Shown here in pieces: positions 17,263-28,778 of a DNA stretch of 64,000 nucleotides. The position numbers and the translations under genes are program-made. Below the pieces are notes generated by a model. The model had not been told where the DNA came from, ran no database searches, and worked only from the letters and a program-made list of their open reading frames with translations. Numbering within the stretch: the first letter of the stretch is position 1; every line of letters begins with the position of its first letter. Source of the DNA: Sphingomonas sp. URHD0057 (GTDB lineage: Bacteria; Pseudomonadota; Alphaproteobacteria; Sphingomonadales; Sphingomonadaceae). The stretch spans positions 611,501 to 675,500 of the forward strand of contig NZ_JIAU01000005.1 in NCBI RefSeq assembly GCF_000620665.1. Reading direction: 5' to 3'.

Positions 17263-17646
17263 ATGCTTGGAAAAGCCGACGCAACGCCGATGATCGCAGT
17301 CACCGACCTCGATCGGGCCCGGAAATTCTACGAGGACAAGCTCGGCCTCAAGACCGAGGACGAGTGGGGCGGCGAAGGGTTCACGCTCAAAAGCGGCGAT
17401 ACCCTGGTCAATGTCTACCGCTCAGAGTTTGCCGGAACCAACAAGGCGACCGCGCTGACATTCGATGTCGACGACATCGATAAGGAGGTCAGCGAGCTCA
17501 AGGAGAATGGCATCTTCTTCGAGAAGTACGACCTGCCCGGGCTCGAGCCGCGCGGCGATTTTTATGTTGGCGAGGGCGGCTTCAAGACCGCCTGGTTCAA
17601 GGATCCCGACGGCAATATCCTCAGCCTGATCGAGGGCGAAGACTGA
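17263..17646 (+). CDS. VOC (glyoxalase/bleomycin resistance) superfamily protein
   Basis: The product is 127 residues in a single vicinal-oxygen-chelate module pair. The first half starts [22 protein letters not shown] and the second ends [13 protein letters not shown], both classic strands of the fold. The ATG at 17263 has a strong AAGGAGG site; the frame upstream to 17191 is non-coding. A near-consensus EcfG promoter precedes it, suggesting stress induction. The substrate is unknown, and metal ligands cannot be assigned with certainty. Confidence 0.85.
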   Translation: MLGKADATPMIAVTDLDRARKFYEDKLGLKTEDEWGGEGFTLKSGDTLVNVYRSEFAGTNKATALTFDVDDIDKEVSELKENGIFFEKYDLPGLEPRGDFYVGEGGFKTAWFKDPDGNILSLIEGED

Positions 17647-17654
17647 CCACGAAA

Positions 17655-17686
17655 AGGGCCGCCGGATTCGCTCCGGCGGCCCTCTT
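17655..17686. terminator. Rho-independent terminator, probably bidirectional
   Basis: A perfect 12-base-pair stem (17655-17666 with 17672-17683), loop TTCGC, lies between the stops of the convergent glyoxalase-like gene and the small secreted protein gene. A short CTT follows on the plus strand and TTTTC on the minus strand. Confidence 0.75.
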
Positions 17687-17703
17687 GTCGCAGTCCGGTC
17701 CGC

Positions 17704-18033
17704 TTAATGGGGCCAGGTGTCGATCACCCGGGTAACGGCGTAAGTCGTCGGATCGACCACATAGACGTAGCCGTTGGTGTAGACGTAGCGACCGTTCGAA
17801 TCGAGGTGATAGTAACCGCTCACCTGCGGCGGAAGGTCGGCGTAGGTCGTGTACGAATAGTTAGGTCCGAACACGTAACCGACCTTGTAGGCCTGGGATG
17901 CGCCTTTCACGCGGTGGGCGGAAATGCACACGCCGTCCTTCCAGTGGGTACAGACGTAGGTCTTGGCGTCGACCGCGGCGGCGGTCGTCAACGCAACAGC
18001 GGCGCCCGACAGGGCGAGCAGAATCCGTTTCAT
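17704..18033 (-). CDS. Small secreted protein, paralogue A
   Basis: The product is 109 residues with a signal peptide (about 1-24, ending AVDA). The mature part has two Cys (YVCTHWKDGVCIS), then GYVFGPNYSYTTY and the C-terminal block VVDPTTYAVTRVID. The ATG at 18033 has a GGAGG site. The same blocks occur in the gene just upstream, so the two are paralogues. I do not recognise the family beyond a tyrosine-rich beta-like periplasmic protein. Function unknown. Confidence 0.75.
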   Translation of the reverse strand: MKRILLALSGAAVALTTAAAVDAKTYVCTHWKDGVCISAHRVKGASQAYKVGYVFGPNYSYTTYADLPPQVSGYYHLDSNGRYVYTNGYVYVVDPTTYAVTRVIDTWPH

Positions 18034-18128
18034 CAAAGCCTCCTTGCAGGGGTTCCCGAATCAACGAGTGCGGCGTCACCCGGTTGCGGCATTGGCCGTG
18101 ACCGAAGCACGGCTCGCTGCTTCCGAAA

Positions 18129-18163
18129 CGACGGGGCCGCCGCCGACGCGGGCGGCCCCGTTC
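18129..18163 (-). terminator. Hairpin downstream of paralogue B
   Basis: An 11-base-pair perfect stem (18131-18141 with 18151-18161), loop of nine bases, seven bases or so past the stop of the small secreted protein on the minus strand. There is no strong T run, so it may be a weak terminator or an mRNA-stabilising hairpin. Confidence 0.55.
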
Positions 18164-18169
18164 GCCCGA

Positions 18170-18520
18170 TCAGCGAGTCACCGCATCGATCACCCGAGTG
18201 ATGGCATAGGTCGTCGGGTCGACCTGGTAGATGTAATTGTCGCGATAGACGTAGCGATAATTGGGGCTGAGATCGTAGCGCTGCACATAGACCCGGGGCA
18301 GGGCGCGGTACGACGTGTAAGCATAGCGCGGCCCGAACCGATAACCCCGGTTCCACTGCGCGTGGCGCCCGCGGGCGTAACCGTAGCTGACGCAATGATG
18401 GTTGCGCCACTTGCCGCACGTCTTGGCGTGATGCCGCGCGTGAGGGGCTGCGCTCGCGCTCGAGGCGACGCCCGTAAGTGCAACCGCAGCGGCACCCAGC
18501 GCCAGGAATGTCTTAGTCAT
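18170..18520 (-). CDS. Small secreted protein, paralogue B
   Basis: The product is 116 residues with a signal peptide (about 1-24, ending ASSASA). The mature part opens with His/Arg-rich APHARHHAK, has two Cys (KTCGKWRNHHCVS), then YRFGPRYAYTSYRALP and the C-terminal YQVDPTTYAITRVID. The frame extends to 18604, but the ATG at 18520 starts the signal peptide and has a GGAGA site. A GCAAC-N16-CGTT sequence on the minus strand just upstream (18549-18573) is one base from an EcfG promoter. Function unknown. Confidence 0.75.
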   Translation of the reverse strand: MTKTFLALGAAAVALTGVASSASAAPHARHHAKTCGKWRNHHCVSYGYARGRHAQWNRGYRFGPRYAYTSYRALPRVYVQRYDLSPNYRYVYRDNYIYQVDPTTYAITRVIDAVTR

Positions 18521-18654
18521 CCGTGAATCTCCTTTGTGCAGGCGGCTCAACGAAGCGCCGGGACCACGGTTGCCGTGTTCATCCGGGGGTAATGATATTT
18601 TCATCCGACGGATGGCTCGGCCCGCCGGTTGCCCGACTCCCTCTGCCAGTCTAG

Positions 18655-20560
<1,906 letters not shown>

Positions 20561-20564
<4 letters not shown>

Positions 20565-23368
20565 ACGACGTCGCAGGAATGATCGAACGCGAGGCGGGAC
20601 CGAGCTGGGCGCGGGCGAACTGGCCGTTGAGTGAGCTTGACGAGCTGAACCTCGGCCTCGATCCGACCCAGGCGACGATCGAGAAGGTCAAGACCGCGGC
20701 CGCCGACAAAGCGACCGCGGCGGGCGCCGGCCCGGACGAGATCCGCCGCGCCGCGGAGGATAGCATCCGCGCGATGATGCTGATCCGCACCTATCGCGTG
20801 CGCGGCCACCTCGCGGCCCGCCTCGACCCGCTCGGCCTGTCGCGGATGGATGTGCCACCGGACCTGACGCCGGCTTATCATGGGTTCGGCAATTCCGACC
20901 TCGACAGGCCGATCTGGATCGGCGGAGCTCTCGGCTTCGAGACGGCGACGGTGCGCGAGATCGTCAAGGTGTTGCAGGAGACCTACTGCGGGCATATCGG
21001 CTTTGAATATATGCACATCAACGAGGTCGAGGAGCGCCGCTTCATCCAGGAGCGGATCGAGAAACCGGAAGACACGGTGCAGTTCACGCCCGAAGGCAAG
21101 CAATCGATCCTGACCAAGGTCATTCACGCCGAGCAGTGGGAGAAATTCCTCGCCAGGAAATATGTCGGGACCAAGCGCTTCGGGCTCGACGGCGGCGAAG
21201 GCGCGGTCCCGGCGCTGGAGGCCGTCATCAAATATGGCGGCCAGTTCGGCGTCACCGAAATCGACGTCGGCATGGCCCACCGCGGACGGCTCAACATCCT
21301 GACCAACGTCATGGGCAAATCGGCGCAGGCGATCTTCCACGAATTCGCCGGCGGTGCGACCAACCCGGCCGACGTCGGCGGTTCGGGCGATGTCAAATAC
21401 CACCTCGGCACCTCGTCGGATCGGGAGTTCGACGGCAACAAGGTTCATCTGTCGCTCCTGCCCAATCCCTCGCACCTCGAGGCGGTCGATCCGGTCGTGC
21501 TCGGCAAGGCCCGCGCGTCGCAGACGATCAAGGGCGATACGGAGGGCGACACCGTTCTCCCGATGCTGCTCCACGGCGACGCCGCCTTCGCCGGCCAGGG
21601 CGTGGTATGGGAATGCCTGAGCTTCTCCGGCCTGCCCGGCTACGCGACCGGCGGGACCATCCACTTCATCATCAACAACCAGGTCGGCTTCACCACCAGC
21701 CCGCAGTTCGCGCGCTCCTCGCCTTACCCGTCGGACGTCGCCAAGGGCATCCAGGCGCCGATCCTGCACGTCAACGGCGACGATCCCGAAGCGGTGACCT
21801 GGACCTGCAAGCTCGCGATCGAGTTCCGCCAGCGCTTCAACCGCGACATCGTCATCGACATGTGGTGCTATCGCCGCTTCGGCCACAACGAGGGCGACGA
21901 GCCGAGCTTCACCCAGCCGCTGATGTACGCGGCGATCAAGACCCACCCGCCGATCAGCCAGATCTATGGCGCGAATCTGATCGAGCAGGGCGTCGTCGAC
22001 CAGGCATGGATCGACCAACAAACTAAGGATTATATCGCCCACCTCGAGGAGCAGTTCGACTCCGCCGTTTCCTATCTCCCCAACAAGGCCGACTGGTTCG
22101 AGGGGCGCTGGGCTGGGCTGGGACGCCCGGACGAGCCGGTGCTCGGGCGGCGCAATACCCCGACCGCGATCAGCGAAAGCGAGCTCGAGCGGCTCGGCGA
22201 GGTGCTAACCACCGTCCCGCAAGGCCTCAATATTCACAAGACGCTGCAGCGTATCCTCGACGCGAAGAAGGAGATGTTCGCCAGCGGCCAGGGCTTTGAC
22301 TGGGCCACCGCCGAAGCGCTCGCGTTCGGCAGCCTCGTCGCCGAAGGACAAGGCGTTCGCCTGTCAGGCCAGGACAGCGGGCGCGGCACGTTCAGCCAGC
22401 GGCATGCCGTCTGGGTCGACCAGGAGACCGGCCAGAAATACATTCCGCTGACGACCATCGAGGGCGGCCGCTTCGAAGTGCGCGACAGTCCGCTCTCCGA
22501 ATTCGGCGTGCTCGGCTTCGAATATGGCTATTCGCTGGCCGACCCGAAAACCCTGGTTCTATGGGAAGCCCAGTTCGGCGATTTCGCCAACGGCGCGCAG
22601 AGCATCATCGACCAGTTCGTCGCCGCCGGCGAGGCCAAGTGGCTGCGCGCCAGCGGCCTCGTCATGCTGCTCCCGCACGGCTTCGAGGGGCAGGGGCCAG
22701 AGCACAGCTCGGCGCGGCTCGAGCGCTATCTGCAGCTCTGCGCCGACGACAATCTACAGGTCGCCAATTGCACCACGCCGGCCAATTATTTCCATATCCT
22801 GAGGCGGCAGATCCGGCGCGATTTCCGCAAGCCGCTGATCCTGATGACGCCCAAGTCGCTGCTGAGGAACAAGTTCGCCGTGTCCGCGCAGGCCGACTTC
22901 ACCGGCGACAGCCATTTCCGCCGCATCCTCAGCGATCTCAACCCGCCCGCCGAGGGCGAGACTCGGCGGCTGATCCTCTGCTCGGGCAAGCTCGCTTATG
23001 AGCTGATGGAGGCCCGCGACGAGGCCGGCGACCTCGGCGTGGAGATCCTCCGCGTCGAGCAGCTCTACCCTTTCCCGTCGGAGCCGTTGCTCAAGCGGCT
23101 CAGGGCCATGCCCATGTTGCAAGATGTGATCTGGGCGCAGGAAGAGCCGAAGAACAATGGCGCATGGAGCTTCGTCGAGCCACTGCTCGAGACCTGCCTC
23201 GCCGACTCAGGGCGTCCTGAGATGCGGCCGCAATATGCCGGCCGGGACTCCAGCGCTTCGCCGGCGACGGGCCTCGCCAAGCGCCACGCGGCGGAGCAGG
23301 CGGCCTTGATCGCGGGGGCGCTAGGTCATAGCAGCCAGCCCGCAAACCCCGCCCTCGCGGCGGAATAG
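20561..23368 (+). CDS. sucA: 2-oxoglutarate dehydrogenase E1 component
   Basis: Thiamine-diphosphate enzyme that decarboxylates 2-oxoglutarate and passes succinyl to E2. The product is 935 residues, normal length. It begins with an E2-interacting N-terminus, then GMAHRGRLN, the ThDP pocket [10 protein letters not shown] followed by INNQVGFTT, and a C-terminal pyrimidine domain ([19 protein letters not shown]). The ATG overlaps the sucD stop. sucB follows nine bases later. Confidence 0.96.
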
Positions 23369-23377
23369 AGGGACACC

Positions 23378-24676
<1,299 letters not shown>

Positions 24677-24710
24677 ACGAAACCAACCGCCGCTCGCGCG
24701 TTGAGCGGTC

Positions 24711-25790
24711 ATGACCAAGGCTCCCGAGCCCCGCAAAGGGATGCCCTCCCCGCAACTGGACGAGACGGAGTTCCGCAGGCGCTTTCTGTCGTCCTTCCAG
24801 GACCCGGCGTTCGGACCGCTGAAAGATGAGCTCGGCAAGGTCGCCGGCGCCGCGTGGGACGGCTACTCCAACGCTCGCAAGAGCCCGCGAACGCGGAAGG
24901 CCGGCCCGGGCTATGCAGACCCCGATTACGATCTCGCGCTCGACTGGGCCGGCGCGAAGGAGGCCATCGACCGGGCGAAGGCCGAACATGACGACCCGGC
25001 CCAGCCACCGTGCATTTTGATTGTGAATTGCTCGAGCCGCAGCGAACATACCTGCCCTGGAGAAATGTCGAAGAGCTGGCGTCTGCTCGAGCTGGCGCAG
25101 GAAATTTGCGGCGTCGACGGCACGTTGGTGCGGACGCTGGACCTGGCCCGGCTGGCAAGCGAGTACGGGCGGCATATTCACCCGTGCAAAGCCTGCTTCT
25201 CGACCGCTGCGGCACTCTGTCACTGGCCGTGCAGCTGCTATCCCAATTACTCGCTCGGCCAGACCCAGGACTGGATGAACGAGATTTATCCGCTGTGGGT
25301 GCGCGCCCACGGCATTATGCTGATCACTCCGGTCAACTGGTACTCACCGACCTCACCTTTGAAGTTGATGATGGATCGGCTGGTTTGCGCGGACGGGGGA
25401 AATCCCGATCCCAGCAGCACCCACGGCAAGGACGCGAAGAAGGCCAAGCAGCTGGAGCTCGATGGCTGGCCCTATCCTCGCCACTTGGAGGGGCGTGTCT
25501 TTTCGGTGGTCGTACACGGCGATGTTGAAGGCGTCGAAAACGTCCGCAGGGCGCTCGCTGATTGGCTGCGCTTCATGCACCTCAATCCGGCCGGCCCGTC
25601 GGCGGAGCTCGACCGGTACATCGGCTATTGGCAGCCCTACGCGACCAGTCACGACGAGCTCGATAAGGACCACGCCATCCAGGAGGAAGTGCGCAACGCT
25701 GCCCGGACGCTGCTTCGTGCGGTCCAGGAGCAGCGCTCGGGCAAGCTGATCGACGCCGGCGAGGGGCTGGAGCAGGTTCGGCAGAAGTAG
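24711..25790 (+). CDS. Flavodoxin-like NAD(P)H-dependent FMN reductase with Cys-rich motif
   Basis: The product is 359 residues. An N-terminal extension of about 95 residues precedes a flavodoxin-like domain (ILIVNCSSRSEHT is the FMN phosphate loop; VNWYSPTSPLKLMMDRLVC is the typical second loop). Between them lies PCKACFSTAAALCHWPCSC, five Cys spaced like a metal or iron-sulfur site. A hairpin (24691-24696 with 24704-24709) directly abuts the ATG. The gene separates sucB from lpd. The fold is clear, but the substrate and the role beside the TCA genes are unknown. Confidence 0.78.
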   Translation: MTKAPEPRKGMPSPQLDETEFRRRFLSSFQDPAFGPLKDELGKVAGAAWDGYSNARKSPRTRKAGPGYADPDYDLALDWAGAKEAIDRAKAEHDDPAQPPCILIVNCSSRSEHTCPGEMSKSWRLLELAQEICGVDGTLVRTLDLARLASEYGRHIHPCKACFSTAAALCHWPCSCYPNYSLGQTQDWMNEIYPLWVRAHGIMLITPVNWYSPTSPLKLMMDRLVCADGGNPDPSSTHGKDAKKAKQLELDGWPYPRHLEGRVFSVVVHGDVEGVENVRRALADWLRFMHLNPAGPSAELDRYIGYWQPYATSHDELDKDHAIQEEVRNAARTLLRAVQEQRSGKLIDAGEGLEQVRQK

Positions 25791-25859
25791 GCGGGGTGGA
25801 TTCAGACGGACCGCCCGCTTATGTCGCGCGCCAACGCAGTCCTCCCCCGAAAGAGAAAT

Positions 25860-27251
25860 ATGGCCGACTATGATTTCGACGTCTTGGTGATCGGCGCGGG
25901 CCCCGGCGGCTACGTCGCCGCGATCCGCGCCGCGCAGCTGGGTTTGAAGACTGCCTGCGCGGAGAGCCGTGAAACGCTGGGCGGCACCTGTCTCAACGTC
26001 GGCTGCATCCCGTCCAAGGCTCTGCTCCATGCGTCGGAATATTTCGAGGCGGCGGCCGGCGGGGCGATGGCCAAGATGGGCATCAAGGTCACGCCGGAGC
26101 TCGACCTTCCCGCTATGCACGCCCAGCGCCTGGACGCCGTTAAGGGCCTCACCGGTGGCATCGAGTTCCTGTTCAAGAAGAACAAGATCGAATGGCTGAA
26201 GGGGCATGCGAGCTTCGAGAGCGCCGACACGGTCAAGGTCGGCGAGCGCACCGTGCGCGCCAAGAACATCGTCATCGCCACCGGCTCATCGGTGACTCCG
26301 CTGCCGGGCATCGAGATCGACGAGAAAATCATCGTCTCCTCGACCGGTGCGCTGGAGCTCGGCAAGGTTCCGGGGCACCTCGTCGTGATCGGCGGCGGCG
26401 TGATCGGGCTCGAGCTCGGCAGCGTGTGGCGTCGGGTCGGCGCGAAGGTGACCTGCGTCGAGTTCCTCGACCAGATCCTCCCCGGGTTCGACGACGACGT
26501 GCGCAAGGAAGCCAACAAGATATTCAAGAAGCAGGGGATCGAATTCCGCCTCGCCACCAAGGTGACGGGCGTGAAAGTCGAGGGCGGTAAGGCGACACTG
26601 ACCGTCGAGCCCGCCAAAGGCGGCGCGGCTGAGACGATCGAAGCAGACACCGTGCTGGTCTCGATCGGCCGGCGCCCGAACACCGAGGGTCTCGCGCTCG
26701 ACAAGGCCGTACTTCAGGTCAACCAGCGCGGCCAGGTCGAGACCGACCACGACTTCCGCACGTCGGTTCCGGGCGTGTGGGCGATCGGCGATGTGATCCC
26801 GGGACCGATGTTGGCCCACAAGGCCGAGGACGAGGGCATCGCCGTCGCGGAGAACATCGCCGGCCTGACCGGGATCGTGAACCATGACGTGATCCCGAGC
26901 GTGGTCTACACCATGCCCGAGATCGCCGGCGTCGGCCTGACCGAAGCCCAGGCGCGCGAGCATGGCGAGGTCAAGGTCGGCAAGTTCCCGATGCTCGCCA
27001 ACAGCCGCGCCAAGACCAACCACGAGCCCGACGGCTTCGTGAAGGTGATCGCCGACGCCAAGACCGACCGCGTCCTCGGCGTATGGATGATTGCCTCGGT
27101 CGCGGGAACGATGATCGCCCAGGCCGCGCAGGCGATGGAGTTCGGCGCGACATCCGAGGACATCGCCTACACCTGCCACGCCCATCCGACGCACAACGAA
27201 GCGCTCAAGGAAGCGGCGATGGCGGTGACCGGGAAGCCGATCCACATCTGA
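25860..27251 (+). CDS. lpd: Dihydrolipoyl dehydrogenase (E3), 2-oxoglutarate dehydrogenase cluster
   Basis: FAD flavoprotein that reoxidises the E2 lipoyl group and reduces NAD. The product is 463 residues from the ATG at 25860 (MADYDFDVLVIGAGPGG); an earlier in-frame ATG at 25821 would add 13 unlikely residues. The redox disulfide is in GGTCLNVGCIPSK, the NAD Rossmann motif GGGVIGLELGSVW, and the C-terminal catalytic His in CHAHPTHNEALKEA. It is one of two E3 genes in the window; the other sits with pyruvate dehydrogenase E2. Confidence 0.95.
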   Translation: MADYDFDVLVIGAGPGGYVAAIRAAQLGLKTACAESRETLGGTCLNVGCIPSKALLHASEYFEAAAGGAMAKMGIKVTPELDLPAMHAQRLDAVKGLTGGIEFLFKKNKIEWLKGHASFESADTVKVGERTVRAKNIVIATGSSVTPLPGIEIDEKIIVSSTGALELGKVPGHLVVIGGGVIGLELGSVWRRVGAKVTCVEFLDQILPGFDDDVRKEANKIFKKQGIEFRLATKVTGVKVEGGKATLTVEPAKGGAAETIEADTVLVSIGRRPNTEGLALDKAVLQVNQRGQVETDHDFRTSVPGVWAIGDVIPGPMLAHKAEDEGIAVAENIAGLTGIVNHDVIPSVVYTMPEIAGVGLTEAQAREHGEVKVGKFPMLANSRAKTNHEPDGFVKVIADAKTDRVLGVWMIASVAGTMIAQAAQAMEFGATSEDIAYTCHAHPTHNEALKEAAMAVTGKPIHI

Positions 27252-27269
27252 GGCGGAGAATTCCACCGC

Positions 27270-27299
27270 TTGACAGTTGATTGACCATTCAACTAACAC
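27270..27299 (+). promoter_or_regulatory. Promoter and TetR-type operator
   Basis: A -35 box TTGACA (27270-27275) and a weak -10 (around 27293-27299) enclose the inverted repeat AGTTGA-N8-TCAACT (27275-27294). An operator between the two boxes of the repressor's own promoter is the usual autorepression layout. The predicted transcript start is almost at the GTG at 27306. Confidence 0.65.
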
Positions 27300-27305
27300 G
27301 CTGCC

Positions 27306-27902
27306 GTGAACAAGGATACGCGCCAGCGGATCGTCGAAGCGGCGATGGAGCTGTTCTGGCTCAAGGGCTACGGGTCGACCTCGGTCGCCGACATCTTGAG
27401 CCGCAGCCAGGTCAACAGCGGCAGCCTTTATTACTTTTTCCCGGGCAAGCAGGACGTGCTGGTCGCGGTCCTCGAAGCCTATCGTGACGGCATCGGGCGG
27501 ATGCTGCTCGAGCCGGCTTGGGCCGCGGTCGACGATCCGGTTGAAAAGGTTTTCGCCTTGCTTGCTCTTTACCGCCGCGCGCTGGTCGACACCGATTGCA
27601 CCTATGGCTGCCCGATCGGCAGCCTGGCGCTCGAGCTGCACGAGCCCGACCTGCCCGTGCGCGAGCTGATGGCGGCCAACTTCAGCGCCTGGGTCGGCGC
27701 CGTCGAGGCGCAGCTTCGCTCCGCCGCGGACCGCTTCCCGCAAACCACCGATTTCCGCGCGCTCGCCGAGCTGGTGCTGAACGTGATGGAAGGCGGCGTC
27801 ATGCAGGCGCGCACCTTCCGCGACGTCGCCCATTTCGACCGTGCCATCGCGCAGCTGCGCGCCCATTTCGATGCGCTCACGCAAAGGGAGCGTGCGGCCT
27901 AG
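27306..27902 (+). CDS. TetR-family transcriptional repressor
   Basis: The product is 198 residues with a GTG start and no ribosome site. The N-terminal helix-turn-helix is canonical (RQRIVEAAMELFWLKGYGSTSVADILSR, then GSLYYFFPGKQDVL). The C-terminal ligand domain has CPIGSLALEL, resembling the YcdC/AcrR-like group. It probably represses its own promoter and the two downstream genes (27925 and 28317), which follow closely. Inducer unknown. Confidence 0.9.
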   Translation: MNKDTRQRIVEAAMELFWLKGYGSTSVADILSRSQVNSGSLYYFFPGKQDVLVAVLEAYRDGIGRMLLEPAWAAVDDPVEKVFALLALYRRALVDTDCTYGCPIGSLALELHEPDLPVRELMAANFSAWVGAVEAQLRSAADRFPQTTDFRALAELVLNVMEGGVMQARTFRDVAHFDRAIAQLRAHFDALTQRERAA

Positions 27903-27924
27903 TCAATCAACGGGGGAGGAAGTC

Positions 27925-28320
27925 ATGCCACAAGTCAATCTCATCGCCGTGCTTCTGTGCGGCGTCGCGTCGCTCGTGCTCGGCGGGATCTGGTACTCGC
28001 CGATGCTGTTTGCCAAGGTCTGGCAACGCGAAGCAGGCCTGAGCGACGAGCAGGCGAAAAGCGGCAACATGGCGATGATCTTCGGGGGCGCCTTCGTGCT
28101 GAGCCTGATCGCCGCTTACGTGTTCGGCATGTTCCTCGGTACGATGCCGCTCGCCGGCGCGGTCGGCGCGGGCTTCTCCGCCGGCCTCTGCTGGGTCGGT
28201 GCGTCCTACGGCATCAATTATCTGTTCGAGCGGCGCTCGTTCGCGCTGTGGGCGATCAACGCCGGCTACCACACGCTGCAGTTCACGCTGTTCGGCCTGA
28301 TCCTCGGGGCGATGCATTGA
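27925..28320 (+). CDS. DUF1761-family membrane protein
   Basis: The product is 131 residues with four predicted transmembrane helices. The N-terminal helix ends in GGIWYSPMLFAKVW, a pattern of the DUF1761 family, whose role is unknown. The ATG at 27925 has a GGAGGAAG site; the longer frame is a shadow of the TetR gene. It sits directly after that regulator and overlaps the next gene by four bases, forming a likely three-gene unit. Confidence 0.8.
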   Translation: MPQVNLIAVLLCGVASLVLGGIWYSPMLFAKVWQREAGLSDEQAKSGNMAMIFGGAFVLSLIAAYVFGMFLGTMPLAGAVGAGFSAGLCWVGASYGINYLFERRSFALWAINAGYHTLQFTLFGLILGAMH

Positions 28321-28778
28321 TCGCCGCGCTGCTGCTGGCGGCGGCAGCGGCCGCGAGCGATGCGACACCCGACTTCAACATGTTTGTCGGCTCGTGCTGG
28401 GTCGCGGATTTCACGGCGACGATGACCGACCGACACTGTTTCACCCGGATCCTGGGCGGCACGCACATCCGCGACGCCCACGAGGTCAAGGAGGGCGGCC
28501 GTGCCGTCTATGCCGGCGAAACCACCTACAGCGTGGACGGCGACGGTGTGGTCTTCACGTACTTCAATTCGCTCGGGGGAATGGGGCGAGGAACGGTCGC
28601 CGAAAGGGACGAAATGCTGCGCTTCACGGGATCAATGCGCGCCTCGCCGGACAAGCCTCCCGAGAAGATCGACTCCGAATGGCGGATGGTCGACGACGAT
28701 CATTATGAGGTGCGCTCGCTGGTTCCGTCCGCGTCGACCGCCGGCAACCAGGCGCTGCGCTTCACTCGCGAAAAATAA
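28317..28778 (+). CDS. Secreted protein of unknown function in the TetR unit
   Basis: The product is 153 residues from a TTG start overlapping the previous stop by four bases. The N-terminus IAALLLAAAAAAS looks like a signal peptide. The mature part (FNMFVGSCWVADF, DRHCFTRILGG, ETTYSVDGDGVVFTYFNS) alternates polar and aromatic residues, suggesting a beta-barrel fold like lipocalin-type proteins, and has two Cys. No catalytic motif seen. The start is the least certain part. Confidence 0.65.
   Translation: MIAALLLAAAAAASDATPDFNMFVGSCWVADFTATMTDRHCFTRILGGTHIRDAHEVKEGGRAVYAGETTYSVDGDGVVFTYFNSLGGMGRGTVAERDEMLRFTGSMRASPDKPPEKIDSEWRMVDDDHYEVRSLVPSASTAGNQALRFTREK

Noticed and set aside
17124-17303. 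Upstream extension of sdhB
   Set aside because: Family alignment starts at AEFFLP, and the TTG at 17123 has a strong ribosome site; the extra 60 residues are unlike SdhB.
26286-27884. 532-codon frame antisense to lpd and the TetR gene
   Set aside because: Runs through two well-supported genes; shadow of GC-rich codons.
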